IMG/VR virus record: IMGVR_UViG_3300030380_005507
Coordinates: 1 to 22,062 of that record
Reading direction: 5' to 3' (one strand)
Source of the DNA: a virus
DNA length: 22,062 nucleotides
Part shown: positions 5,495 to 13,285 of the stretch, piece by piece
Numbering within the stretch: the stretch's first letter is position 1
Layout of the letters: each line of letters opens with the position of its first letter
The notes under the pieces: model-generated
What the model was told of the DNA's origin: nothing
Databases searched by the model: none
What the model saw: only the letters and a program-made list of their open reading frames with translations
Position numbers and translations under genes: made by a program

Positions 5495-7992
5495 TGGCTA
5501 TTGAAAGACAAGGCGTAGATGATCCCGCCGTAATTCCTTTGGGTAGGGCGATGGAAGTCACACCAGAGCCCTCCAGAGATGATCTGGTCCGCCAGGCGGT
5601 CGAGGTGCTGGTGACAGAGGACGGCGTCCTGGTCGATGATGAGATTGATGCAGCGCCGGCCCCCTTGCCTGCTGAAGCTTTTGACGCCAACTTAGCCGAC
5701 AGCATCCCGCAAATAGAGCTCATGGGTATTGCCAAAGAGCTACTGACCTCCATTGAAGCCGACAAAGAATCGCGAGCAGAGTGGGAAAAAACCTACGTCG
5801 ATGGGCTCAAGTACCTGGGTATGAAATTCGATGAAATGCGCAGCACGCCCTTCCAGGGGTCCAGCGGAGTCATCCACCCAATACTCGCAGAGGCCGTCAC
5901 GCAGTTTCAGGCCCAGGCGTACAAAGAAATGCTGCCTGCACGCGGCCCAGTCAAGACTGAGATTGTTGGCGCCCGCACGCCAGAAGTAGAGGCCCAGGCG
6001 GATCGAATTGCAGAGTTTATGAATTTTTATCTGCTTAACGTGTGTGAAGAGTACGATCCAGAGCTGGACCAAATGCTGTTTTTCTTACCCCTGGCAGGCA
6101 GCGCGTTTAAAAAGGTTTATTACGATACCGCCAAAAACAAGGCGGCGAGCAAGTTTATACAGCCACAAGACCTGATTGTCCCTTACGAAGCCACCGATAT
6201 TTTTACTGCAGAGCGCGTGACGCATGTTGTGGAGATGTCGAGCAACGAGATTAGAAAGCTGCAGCTGTCTGGATTTTACTCAGATGTCTCGATAAAAGAT
6301 GGTCCTTACGGCCAGGACCGGGATGAGATTGAAGAGCAGATAGACGCTATCGAAGGGATTGAGCCTAGTTATCAGAATAGTCGGGATCACTTGATCTATG
6401 AAGTGCACACCGTGCTGGACCTCCCGGGTTATGAAGACTTAGGTGCGGATGGACAGCCCACTGGGCTAAAGCTGCCTTACATACTGACGATCGATGAGAA
6501 CAGTCAAAAAGTGCTGTCGATCAGGCGGAACTACAGAGAAGACGATCCGTTCAAAGCCAAGATCAATTATTTTGTGCAGTTTAAGTTTCTGCCTGGCCTC
6601 GGGTTTTACGGCTTGGGCCTAAGTCACATGATTGGCGGCATCGCCAAAGCCAGCACCTCAATACTGCGGCAGCTGATTGACGCGGGCACTCTGGCCAATT
6701 TACCGGCGGGCTTTAAGGCCCGGGGCATGCGAATACGAGATGAGGACGAGCCACTGCAGCCAGGCGAGTTTCGGGACATCGACACGACCGGCGGTAACCT
6801 CCGAGAAAACCTGATACCTCTGCCGATCAAAGAACCCAGCAATGTATTGATGAGCCTACTAGGGCTCCTGGTGGACTCAGGCAAGCGTTTTGCTTCCATC
6901 GCCGACATGAACGTGGGCGACATGAATCAGGCGATGCCCGTGGGAACGACGGTGGCACTATTGGAGCGCGGGACCAAAGTGATGTCCGCGATCCACAAGC
7001 GATTACATTACAGCCAGCGCGTCGAGTTTCAGCTGCTGGCGCGTGTGTTCGGAGAGTTTCTGCCGCCCTCTTACCCCTACGCCACAGGATCCGGTCCACA
7101 AGAGATAAAAGCTGCTGACTTCGACGGCCGTGTCGATGTGTTCCCTGTAAGCGACCCCAATATTTTTTCACAAAGCCAGCGCATTACGATGGCGCAAGAA
7201 CTGCTCCAGCTGGTGCAATCGAATCCTCAGGTGCATGGCCCCCAGGGCATATATGAGGCGTACCGCCGGATGTACAACGCACTTGGCGTCGATAACGTAG
7301 AAAGTTTGCTGCAGCCCCCGGCCCCACCTCCGCAACCGATGCCAATGGACGCCGGCATAGAAAACGCAGGACTCCTAGCGGGTCAGCCGCAACAGGCTTT
7401 CCCCGGGCAAAACCATAGGGCGCATATTGACGTGCACCGCTCTCTGTTTTTGACAGAGATCGTCAAACAAACGCCCGCGATCCAGGCTCTAATTATTTCG
7501 CATTGCATGCAGCATTTACAGTTTATGGCTACAGAGATGGCTGCAGAACAGCTGCCGCCTGAGCTTCAGCAGCAAATGGCCCAGCTCGAGCAGGCGGTCA
7601 TGTCGGGGCAGCTACCGATGGAGGCCGCGCAACCTCTGCAACAGCAAGTGATGCAGGTGCAAGAGCAAATATCCTCGCCAATCCTCGCAGAGCTCACGCA
7701 GGACTTCTTGCTGAGCATAGGCCAGGCATCCGAGCAGGATCCGTTGGTGGCTATTCGACAGCGCGAATTGGATATCCGAGAAGCAGAAATGCAGCAAGAC
7801 GCAAAAGAGTTTGACGCCAAGGAAGACGCGAGAGCTCAAGAAAAGCTGCTAGAGAGAGAGCTTGCTCGCGAGCGTTTGAGCGTACAGAAAGACATTAATG
7901 ACGAAAAAATGGATCTAGCCATCCAAAGACTGGCGCAGCAGGCAGATCTCAAGATGTTAGAGTTGCAGGCAAAGTTTGGTTTCAGAGTGTAG
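5494..7992 (+). CDS. Portal protein (podovirus type)
   Basis: This forms the dodecameric ring at the capsid vertex through which DNA is packed and ejected. At 832 aa it is large, comparable to P22-like portals. After a variable acidic N-terminus (about 1-75) comes the clip/wing core with S-G-V-I-H-P-I-L-A-E-A, a stem region with PGLGFYGLGLSHMIGG (about 368-383), and crown sequences including VGDMNQAMPVGTTVALLERG (about 472-491). From about residue 605 the protein becomes Pro/Gln-rich, and the last ~80 residues are a highly charged coiled coil. Such C-termini form the barrel inside P22-type capsids, so a similar internal barrel is inferred. The start overlaps the terminase stop by one base. 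Confidence 0.92.
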   Translation: MAIERQGVDDPAVIPLGRAMEVTPEPSRDDLVRQAVEVLVTEDGVLVDDEIDAAPAPLPAEAFDANLADSIPQIELMGIAKELLTSIEADKESRAEWEKTYVDGLKYLGMKFDEMRSTPFQGSSGVIHPILAEAVTQFQAQAYKEMLPARGPVKTEIVGARTPEVEAQADRIAEFMNFYLLNVCEEYDPELDQMLFFLPLAGSAFKKVYYDTAKNKAASKFIQPQDLIVPYEATDIFTAERVTHVVEMSSNEIRKLQLSGFYSDVSIKDGPYGQDRDEIEEQIDAIEGIEPSYQNSRDHLIYEVHTVLDLPGYEDLGADGQPTGLKLPYILTIDENSQKVLSIRRNYREDDPFKAKINYFVQFKFLPGLGFYGLGLSHMIGGIAKASTSILRQLIDAGTLANLPAGFKARGMRIRDEDEPLQPGEFRDIDTTGGNLRENLIPLPIKEPSNVLMSLLGLLVDSGKRFASIADMNVGDMNQAMPVGTTVALLERGTKVMSAIHKRLHYSQRVEFQLLARVFGEFLPPSYPYATGSGPQEIKAADFDGRVDVFPVSDPNIFSQSQRITMAQELLQLVQSNPQVHGPQGIYEAYRRMYNALGVDNVESLLQPPAPPPQPMPMDAGIENAGLLAGQPQQAFPGQNHRAHIDVHRSLFLTEIVKQTPAIQALIISHCMQHLQFMATEMAAEQLPPELQQQMAQLEQAVMSGQLPMEAAQPLQQQVMQVQEQISSPILAELTQDFLLSIGQASEQDPLVAIRQRELDIREAEMQQDAKEFDAKEDARAQEKLLERELARERLSVQKDINDEKMDLAIQRLAQQADLKMLELQAKFGFRV

Positions 7993-8001
7993 GAGAGAAT
8001 C

Positions 8002-8208
8002 ATGCCACTGAAAAAAGGTAAGTCGCAGAAAGCTATCAGCGACAACATCAAGACTGAAATGAAAAGCGGAAAGCCTCACAAGCAGGCGGTTGCGATTGCG
8101 ATGAGGACCGCAAAAATGGCGGGCGGCGGCGAGGTCAAGCGAACTCGCAAGAAAATTAAAGGCGGCGGCGCTGCTACGAAAGGTTTGTTTTTCTACGAGA
8201 TTGACTGA
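8002..8208 (+). CDS. Small basic DUF6496-like protein
   Basis: The 68-residue product begins MPLKKGKSQKAISDNIKTEM and contains H-K-Q-A-V-A-I-A-M-R-T-A, which matches the DUF6496-type small proteins I recall from phages and bacteria (K-G-K-S...N-I-K...K-Q-A-V-A-I-A). The C-terminal half has M-A-G-G-G-E-V-K-R-T-R-K-K, strongly basic and similar to M-x-x-G-G motifs in the later genes of this window. A strong AGGAGAG ribosome site precedes it. It is likely nucleic-acid binding or virion associated, but the family has no known role that I can state. Its place between portal and scaffold suggests a head-assembly link. Confidence 0.75.
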   Translation: MPLKKGKSQKAISDNIKTEMKSGKPHKQAVAIAMRTAKMAGGGEVKRTRKKIKGGGAATKGLFFYEID

Positions 8209-8387
8209 TGGATGATGTCGGGTTAGCCAATCGCGTGCGTTCTATCATGCGCGAAAGAGAAAAGCTGATTAATGAAATGCTTATGTCGGGTGCACTCCGT
8301 GACATGGAGCAGTATAAAGTTGCAATCGGAGAGCTGACCGCGTTAGCATTGATCGAAGAAACCATAAAGCAATTTTTTAAGGAGTGA
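8208..8387 (+). CDS. Small coiled-coil protein between portal and co-chaperonin
   Basis: The ATG overlaps the preceding stop by one base and opens 59 codons. The predicted protein is almost entirely helical, with V-R-S-I-M-R-E-R-E-K-L-I-N-E-M-L, a middle M-E-Q-Y-K-V-A-I-G-E-L and a final E-E-T-I-K-Q-F-F-K-E. Heptad-like spacing of Leu, Ile and Met suggests a coiled coil. I recall similar short helical proteins between portal and head genes in marine phages, without an assigned role. Full overlap coupling on both sides supports it as a real gene. Confidence 0.7.
   Translation: MDDVGLANRVRSIMREREKLINEMLMSGALRDMEQYKVAIGELTALALIEETIKQFFKE
8379..8384 (+). promoter_or_regulatory. Ribosome binding site of the co-chaperonin gene
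   Basis: AAGGAG lies five bases before ATG 8390 and inside the last codons of the preceding gene. It decides the start against the in-frame GTG at 8384, which overlaps the site itself. Confidence 0.6.
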
Positions 8388-8389
8388 AC

Positions 8390-8800
8390 ATGCTGGCAGA
8401 TAAGGCTTATGTCGAATCCGACAAGCTGGTGCTAGATCCAAGTCTACTAGACAAATCTGCAATAGAGCGCATGCCCGACCCTTCCGGGTGGCGTATGTTG
8501 GTGCTTCCGTATTTTGGTCAACCAAAAAGCAAAGGGGGCATACACCTGACTAAAGCCACGCTGGACCGAGAGAGCCTAGCGACGGTGGTGGCTTATGTTG
8601 TAAAAATGGGCCCCCTGTGTTTCAACGACAAAGAAAAATATGGACCCGAGCCCTGGTGCGCAGAAAAGCAATGGGTGCTTATTGGCCGCTATTCGGGATC
8701 TCGGTTTAGGCTTGAAGACGGCGCAGAAGTTCGCATTATCAATGACGATGAAGTTATTGGAACCATCCTTAACCCAGATGACATAGTGAGTCTCATATGA
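8390..8800 (+). CDS. GroES-like co-chaperonin
   Basis: The 136-residue protein shows the GroES pattern. After a ~32-residue lead come G-W-R-M-L-V-L-P-Y-F-G, a mobile-loop-like segment PKSKGGIHLTKA (45-56), a strand with A-T-V-V-A-Y-V-V-K-M-G-P, and later W-V-L-I-G-R-Y-S-G-S-R-F and V-I-G-T-I-L-N-P-D-D. The loop GGIHLT corresponds to GroES GGIVLT, whose I-V-L tripeptide docks GroEL, with His in the middle position. It probably directs host GroEL to fold the capsid protein, as T4 gp31 does. I chose ATG 8390 because AAGGAG (8379-8384) is spaced for it; a GTG at 8384 is in frame but overlaps that site. It sits directly upstream of the scaffold. Confidence 0.78.
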   Translation: MLADKAYVESDKLVLDPSLLDKSAIERMPDPSGWRMLVLPYFGQPKSKGGIHLTKATLDRESLATVVAYVVKMGPLCFNDKEKYGPEPWCAEKQWVLIGRYSGSRFRLEDGAEVRIINDDEVIGTILNPDDIVSLI

Positions 8801-9726
8801 ACGATCAAACCGCAGCCGCACCAGTAGAAGAAGATATTGAGATCGAAATCACCAACGATTTGCCGGAGCCCGATCAGGAGCTCGATCGACATACTAAAAA
8901 TGTCTCTAAGCGCGTCAACAAGCTGAATCAAAGAGCGAGAGAGGCAGAAGAGCGAACAGCTCAATATGCAAACGCCTTGCAGCAAAAAGAAAATGAACTG
9001 CAGCAAATGAGGGGTCTATTTGCTCAGCAGAGCCAGGCAACCCTTACAGCAGAAGAGCAAAAAATAAAAGCCCAAGAAGCGCAAGTCGATGATATTTATA
9101 AAAAAGCGGTGGAGTCGAACGACCCCGAATTAATGTCGAAGGCAACCACTTTAAAAAATGACATCGCGATTAAGAAAGAAAAAATAAATGTTGCAAAGTC
9201 TCAATATGAGGCTGCGCAGCAGCCGGTCGTAGATCAAAGTCAATATCAAGCCTATCAAGAGGCCCCTCAACAGGAGGCGCCTAGGCCAGAGCCTACGGAA
9301 GAAGCAAAAGACTGGTGGTCAAGGAATCCTTGGTTTGGCGATGCCTCCAGCGAGGAGACGATACAGGCAACAAAATTTGCTGCAGATACTCACACATATT
9401 TAATCCATGAGGGATTTGAGCCAGACAGCGAAGAGTACTATGATGAACTGGATAAACGCATTAGCAAAAGATTTGCTGATGTGGTGGAGAGCGGAAAAGC
9501 TCGACGCCAGGTCGCGCAAGATGACGTTCAGCCTACCGTGCAACGGGTTGCGTCAGCCACTTCAAGTGGTCGATCACAAACACGAGGCGAGAAGAGCGGT
9601 GTTCGTTTTTCGGAAAGCGAGCTCGCGCGTCTGAAGTCTCTAAAGCCGCACAATATGGAACTTGATGATTTCATAAAACGTGCAGCAAGAGAGAAGCTGA
9701 AAATAGAGCAGCGAGGACAGCGATAA
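8797..9726 (+). CDS. Capsid scaffolding protein
   Basis: At 309 residues this is acidic and almost wholly helical, with no enzymatic motif. It has an Asp/Glu-rich N-terminus (about 1-30), a long Gln/Glu/Lys coiled coil (about 30-145), a Pro/Gln linker, then a module starting W-W-S-R-N-P-W-F-G at about 169-177 and continuing with G-F-E-P-D-S-E-E-Y-Y-D-E-L-D. The end is basic (E-L-A-R-L-K-S-L-K-P-H), which in scaffolds usually binds the capsid subunit. I recall the N-P-W-F-G module in marine podovirus scaffolds. Position between portal and capsid genes is the classic one. The start overlaps the co-chaperonin stop (ATGA) with no clear ribosome site, suggesting translational coupling. Confidence 0.82.
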   Translation: MNDQTAAAPVEEDIEIEITNDLPEPDQELDRHTKNVSKRVNKLNQRAREAEERTAQYANALQQKENELQQMRGLFAQQSQATLTAEEQKIKAQEAQVDDIYKKAVESNDPELMSKATTLKNDIAIKKEKINVAKSQYEAAQQPVVDQSQYQAYQEAPQQEAPRPEPTEEAKDWWSRNPWFGDASSEETIQATKFAADTHTYLIHEGFEPDSEEYYDELDKRISKRFADVVESGKARRQVAQDDVQPTVQRVASATSSGRSQTRGEKSGVRFSESELARLKSLKPHNMELDDFIKRAAREKLKIEQRGQR

Positions 9727-10199
9727 TGGCAGAAGCGAAAAACACACGTTCGAGTCGTGACACTGGGACGCACGATAAACAGTCCCGCAGACAGCCCTGG
9801 AGGCCAGTCCGCAAACTAGAAGCTCCCCCGGCGCCCCCTGGATTTATTTACAGGTGGATTCGAGAGAGCATGCTTGGAGATATGGATGCAGCAAATGTCA
9901 GCCGTAGGCTGCGAGAAGGCTGGGAGTTAGTGAAGTCTACTGACCTGCCCGCTGAGCTTCGTCCACTGTTTCCGGCGCTGGAAAGCGGCAGGCACGAGGG
10001 TGTTGTCCACAACGAGGGACTGCTTTTGGCGAAAATGCCACAGGAAACCGTCGATGAGCGTAATGATCATTACGCCCAGAAAAACGTGGAAGCAATAGAG
10101 GCGCTGGATAACAACGTCTTTAATGAAGCTGCGCGAGATGGTCGCTATGTGAAATTTGATCCAAAGAGGAGCAGTTCCGTCACCTTTGGCAAGCAGTAA
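9726..10199 (+). CDS. Head-region protein of unknown function
   Basis: The 157-residue product has a disordered basic N-terminus (Ser/Arg/Lys to about residue 30), a Pro-rich joint, then a conserved-looking block P-G-F-I-Y-R-W-I-R-E-S followed by R-L-R-E-G-W-E-L-V. Its C-terminus is helical with R-N-D-H-Y-A-Q-K-N and closes in V-T-F-G-K-Q. The R-W-I-R...R-L-R-E-G-W/Y-E block is one I recall from conserved marine phage proteins beside the scaffold gene, whose role is unknown. It overlaps the scaffold stop by one base. A role in prohead assembly is inferred from position only. Confidence 0.75.
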   Translation: MAEAKNTRSSRDTGTHDKQSRRQPWRPVRKLEAPPAPPGFIYRWIRESMLGDMDAANVSRRLREGWELVKSTDLPAELRPLFPALESGRHEGVVHNEGLLLAKMPQETVDERNDHYAQKNVEAIEALDNNVFNEAARDGRYVKFDPKRSSSVTFGKQ

Positions 10200-10212
10200 A
10201 TAGGAGAAAGAC

Positions 10213-10800
10213 ATGGCGAATAAAGACGCTGCGTTTGGCTTGAAACCTGCTCGAATGATGGGTGGCGCTCCGTTTAGTGGAGGACAATCACGGTATCGAA
10301 TCGCAAACAACCAGTCGGGTGCAATTTTCCAAGGAGACTTGGTCAAGCAGCTCACTGGTGGCACTGTTTCTCGAGCCGCGGCTTCTTCCACTGTACCTGT
10401 AGTCGGCGTTTTCAACGGCGTGCAGTACACGGACCCAACCAGCAAAGAGACGGTTTTTGCAAATCACTATCCCGGCAGTGTAGCCGCGGATGACATCATC
10501 GCTTTCATCGTAGATGACCCCAACGTCGTATTTGAAGTGCAGGCCGATGACACCTTCCCGGTGGCAGACCTGTTCGGCAACTTCGACATTGTTGATCAGT
10601 CAACGACTGGCGATACAACCTCTGGCCGATCTAACGTCGAGCTTGACGTGACAACTGGTGCGACAACCACCACGCTGCCACTGAAAGCTATAGACATTAG
10701 CCAGGATCCCGATAACTCTGACGTTGCAAGTGCCAACACCAATGTAATGGTTGTAATTCAAAACCATATCATGGGTGTGAAAGGCGCTGGCTTAGCTTGA
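10213..10800 (+). CDS. Putative capsid decoration / head protein
   Basis: This 195-residue protein is rich in Thr, Gly, Asp and beta strands, starts MANKDAAFGLKPARMMGG and has V-V-G-V-F-N-G-V-Q-Y, then F-E-V-Q-A-D-D-T-F and V-V-I-Q-N-H-I-M-G-V. No enzyme motif is present. It has its own strong AGGAGAAAG ribosome site, as does the capsid gene 12 bases downstream, which suggests high expression. Small beta-rich proteins encoded immediately before the major capsid protein are often decoration or cement proteins; that assignment here is inferred from position and composition. Confidence 0.7.
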   Translation: MANKDAAFGLKPARMMGGAPFSGGQSRYRIANNQSGAIFQGDLVKQLTGGTVSRAAASSTVPVVGVFNGVQYTDPTSKETVFANHYPGSVAADDIIAFIVDDPNVVFEVQADDTFPVADLFGNFDIVDQSTTGDTTSGRSNVELDVTTGATTTTLPLKAIDISQDPDNSDVASANTNVMVVIQNHIMGVKGAGLA

Positions 10801-10812
10801 GGAGGCTGACTA

Positions 10813-11730
10813 ATGGCGATTTCTAGAGCGCAACTAGCGAAAGAACTCGAACCAGGACTCAACGCCTTGTTCGGGCTTTCATACGATCAATACACCAATG
10901 AGTATGAGGAAATCTTCGCTATCGAAGATAGTGAGAGAGCCTTTGAGGAAGAGGTGTTAATCAGCGGGTTTGGAAGTGCGCCTGTGAAGACGGAGGGAGC
11001 TGGTGTTGCATTTGACACGGCGACTGAAGGTTTCACTGCTCGTTATACGCACGATACGATTGCTTTGGCGTTCAGTCTTACCTCTGAAGCAATTGAGGAC
11101 AACCTGTACGACTCCCTGGGACGTCGTTATACGAAGGCGCTTGCGCATTCAATGGCGAACACCAAGGAAGTAAAGGGTGCAGACGTACTGAACAACGGCT
11201 TCAACAGTAGCTTCGCTATTGGCGATGGTCAGCCACTGTTCTCCACTGCGCATCCGCTCTCAGGTGGCGGCACATTAGCTAACCGTGCTGTCACTATGGC
11301 AGACCTCAATGAGACCTCCCTCGAGGACGCATTGATCGACATCAGCACCTTTACTGATGATCGCGGTCTTACCATTTCTGTGAGAGCCACTAAGCTGGTT
11401 GTCCCACCGCAGCTTGTGTTTGTTGCTGACCGTATTCTGAACTCTACCCTGAGATCAGGAACCGCGGACAACGACATCAACGCAATCCGCAACACCGGCG
11501 TGCTGCCTGGTGGCTACACGGTAAATCACTACCTCAGTGACCCTGATGCTTACTTCATTTTGACCTCGGTCACTGAAGCAGGCGAAGGTCTGAAGATGTT
11601 CCAGAGAACCGCTATGGAAACCTCAATGGAGCCTGACTTCAGCACTGATAACGTGCGTTATCGTGCGCGCGAGCGATATTCTTTCGGGGTGTCAGACCCC
11701 CGCGGGGCATATGGCTCACAAGGTGCGTAA
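10813..11730 (+). CDS. Major capsid protein (HK97 fold, Mu gpT-like)
   Basis: This 305-residue protein forms the icosahedral shell. Diagnostic segments are an early Y-D-Q-Y-T-N-E-Y-E-E-I-F, F-S-L-T-S-E-A-I-E-D-N-L-Y in the long helix region, the GDGQPLFSTAHPLSGGG block (about 138-154) characteristic of Mu gpT-like capsid proteins, and W-free C-terminal strands ending in V-R-Y-R-A-R-E-R-Y-S-F-G. The length is normal and there is no N-terminal delta domain, consistent with a separate scaffold gene upstream. An excellent GAGGAGG ribosome site precedes it and a strong terminator follows within 20 bases of the stop, as expected for the most highly expressed structural gene. Confidence 0.9.
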   Translation: MAISRAQLAKELEPGLNALFGLSYDQYTNEYEEIFAIEDSERAFEEEVLISGFGSAPVKTEGAGVAFDTATEGFTARYTHDTIALAFSLTSEAIEDNLYDSLGRRYTKALAHSMANTKEVKGADVLNNGFNSSFAIGDGQPLFSTAHPLSGGGTLANRAVTMADLNETSLEDALIDISTFTDDRGLTISVRATKLVVPPQLVFVADRILNSTLRSGTADNDINAIRNTGVLPGGYTVNHYLSDPDAYFILTSVTEAGEGLKMFQRTAMETSMEPDFSTDNVRYRARERYSFGVSDPRGAYGSQGA

Positions 11731-11748
11731 AGGAGAGTTTTCTCCGAG

Positions 11749-11772
11749 AAGGGGCTTCGGCCCCTTTTTTTT
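11749..11772 (+). terminator. Rho-independent terminator after the capsid gene
   Basis: A 7-bp perfect stem AAGGGGC/GCCCCTT closes an exceptionally stable TTCG tetraloop and runs into eight T. It lies 19 bases past the capsid stop. The next gene is 75 bases further, the only sizeable intergenic gap in the window, so transcripts probably end or are attenuated here. Confidence 0.92.
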
Positions 11773-11847
11773 ATTCTCTGTATTGATACACTGCAAAGGT
11801 CTTATGGTCCCCGCATGGTGCGGTGACTGGTTCAAAGGAGAACTGTA
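11773..11847 (+). promoter_or_regulatory. Leader region between terminator and next operon half
   Basis: This non-coding gap holds a small inverted repeat (CCGCA/TGCGG around 11811-11823, three-base loop) and a strong AAAGGAG ribosome site at about 11834-11840 before ATG 11848. A promoter restarting transcription after the terminator would be expected here, but I find no convincing pair of bacterial -35/-10 boxes. A phage-specific late promoter or terminator read-through are the alternatives. Confidence 0.4.
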
Positions 11848-12558
11848 ATGACTACTCACTTTACTTCTGGCGTCACCAACGTCGGCGCTGGCAGCACCCT
11901 GGGCCGCGCAAAAATGCCGGCACCAGCTAAATACCACGTTTATCACAACGACTTCGACACCTATCTAGCGTCGGACTGGACAATCACCACCACCGAGGGT
12001 GGCTCGGGCAATGCCTCAGAGGCTCTCGGAGATGGGGACGGCGGCTTGTTAGTGATCACTAACGACGATGCCGACAACGACAACGATTTTCTGCAGCTGA
12101 CTAAAGAAGGCTTTAAGTACGAGGCCGGGAAGCAGCTGGCCTTTAACGCACGTTTTAAGACCTCAGACGCTGATGCCTCTGACGTGGTCATGGGATTACA
12201 GATCACAGACACCAGCCCGCTGGATGTCTCTGATGGGATCTTTTTCCTGCTGACCGATGGCTCTACCACACTCACTTTTATCGTGGAAAAGGACGGCACC
12301 CAAAGCACTCTGGATCTACCTGCTGCAATGGCCGATGATACCTTTATGACTGTTGGCTTCATGTGGGATCCAAGAGATCAGAAATTTCACGTCTATCAAA
12401 ACAACGCTGAAGTTGGCACGGTGGCGTCAACTAACGCGCCCGACGATGAGGAATTAACCGTGTCTTTCGGTATCCAGAACGGCGCAGCCGCTGCAAAGGT
12501 ACTGACGGTCGATTACATCACAGCGATGAAAGAGCGCACTGCCAACACTGAGCTCTAA
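11848..12558 (+). CDS. Beta-rich structural protein, lectin-like
   Basis: The 236-residue product is acidic and rich in Thr, Asp and Gly. Strands alternate regularly, such as Y-H-V-Y-H-N-D-F-D-T-Y, D-G-I-F-F-L-L-T-D-G, F-M-T-V-G-F-M-W-D and K-F-H-V-Y-Q-N-N-A-E-V. A D-G-G-L-L-V-I-T segment followed by long strands is reminiscent of concanavalin-like jelly rolls, suggesting a capsid surface or carbohydrate-binding protein. I recall similar proteins just after the capsid gene in marine phages, where they are annotated only as structural or hypothetical. It has a strong ribosome site and is the first gene after the terminator. Confidence 0.7.
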   Translation: MTTHFTSGVTNVGAGSTLGRAKMPAPAKYHVYHNDFDTYLASDWTITTTEGGSGNASEALGDGDGGLLVITNDDADNDNDFLQLTKEGFKYEAGKQLAFNARFKTSDADASDVVMGLQITDTSPLDVSDGIFFLLTDGSTTLTFIVEKDGTQSTLDLPAAMADDTFMTVGFMWDPRDQKFHVYQNNAEVGTVASTNAPDDEELTVSFGIQNGAAAAKVLTVDYITAMKERTANTEL

Positions 12559-12573
12559 TCAAGGGGGTCCAAA

Positions 12574-12978
12574 ATGGCAGACGCTGTCACATCTCAAACA
12601 ATTCAAGACGGTGAACGTAAAGCCGTCTTGAAATTTACCAACGCCAGTGATGGCACCGGCGAGTCCGCTGTCAAAAAGGTGGATGTATCTGCTTTGGAGA
12701 GCAACACTCGCGGAGAGGCTTGCACCGCTGTCACTATCAACAAGATCTGGTGGCAATGCACTGGCATGTCCGTAAAAATTGAGTTCGATGCGTCGAGCAA
12801 TGTTTTGGCTATTGGCTTGTCTGAGAACTCAAACGGTCACCATGATTACTCCAACTTTTCTGGCATCCCAAATAACGCGGGCTCTGGAAAGACCGGAGAC
12901 CTTGACTTCACGACCGTGGGCCACTCAAGTGGTGATAGTTATATGATCATTCTCGAATTGATCAAAAGCTATGGCTGA
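12574..12978 (+). CDS. Conserved phage structural-type protein
   Basis: This 134-residue protein begins MADAVTSQTIQDGERKAVLK and contains F-T-N-A-S-D-G-T-G-E-S-A-V-K-K-V-D-V, K-I-W-W-Q-C and N-N-A-G-S-G-K-T-G-D, finishing I-I-L-E-L-I-K-S-Y. I recall a widespread uncharacterised marine phage family with this pattern, always close to capsid and neck genes. Predicted structure is all beta. Likely a virion surface or neck protein, by context only. A GGGGG ribosome site precedes it. Its end overlaps the next gene by eight bases. Confidence 0.75.
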   Translation: MADAVTSQTIQDGERKAVLKFTNASDGTGESAVKKVDVSALESNTRGEACTAVTINKIWWQCTGMSVKIEFDASSNVLAIGLSENSNGHHDYSNFSGIPNNAGSGKTGDLDFTTVGHSSGDSYMIILELIKSYG

Positions 12979-13264
12979 TGTCAAAGATGTCAAACGCACC
13001 AAGGGGGGCTCGCTCGTTTATCGAGGCGAGCGCTTCCCTGGTTATAACAAGCAGGTACGCACACCTGGGGCAAACAAAAAGTTTAAGGTTCTCGCAAAAA
13101 AAGGGGACCAGGTAAAGATTGTGAGATATGGCGATCCCAACATGACGATCAAAAAAGATCAGCCTGGGCGCCGTAAGAATTTTCGAGCCCGTCACAACTG
13201 TGATGCGGTAGAAAAGAAAAAAGATGTTTTTGCTGCCAGCTACTGGTCTTGCAAGAATTGGTAG
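12971..13264 (+). CDS. Lys-rich DUF5754-like protein with paired cysteines
   Basis: The 97-residue product is strongly basic. Its C-terminal half carries a recognisable block: K-F-K-V-L-A-K-K-G-D-Q-V-K-I, Y-G-D-P-N-M-T-I-K-K-D, R-R-K-N-F-R-A-R-H-N-C-D (Cys77) and Y-W-S-C-K-N-W (Cys94). This is the pattern I recall as DUF5754, found in phages and some large viruses, with no established function. His75, Cys77 and Cys94 could bind metal. The family naming is from memory. High charge suggests nucleic-acid contact. It starts inside the previous gene, so the two are probably translated together. Confidence 0.75.
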   Translation: MADVKDVKRTKGGSLVYRGERFPGYNKQVRTPGANKKFKVLAKKGDQVKIVRYGDPNMTIKKDQPGRRKNFRARHNCDAVEKKKDVFAASYWSCKNW

Positions 13265-13285
13265 TCATAATTATAGGGTGATGCC

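Noticed and set aside
11783-11808. TTGATA and TATGGT as a promoter
   Set aside because: The spacing is only 14 bases and the second box is poor, so a host-type promoter is not supported.
11961-12362. 133-codon minus-strand frame
   Set aside because: A shadow of the lectin-like gene, with Ser-rich composition caused by reading its complement.
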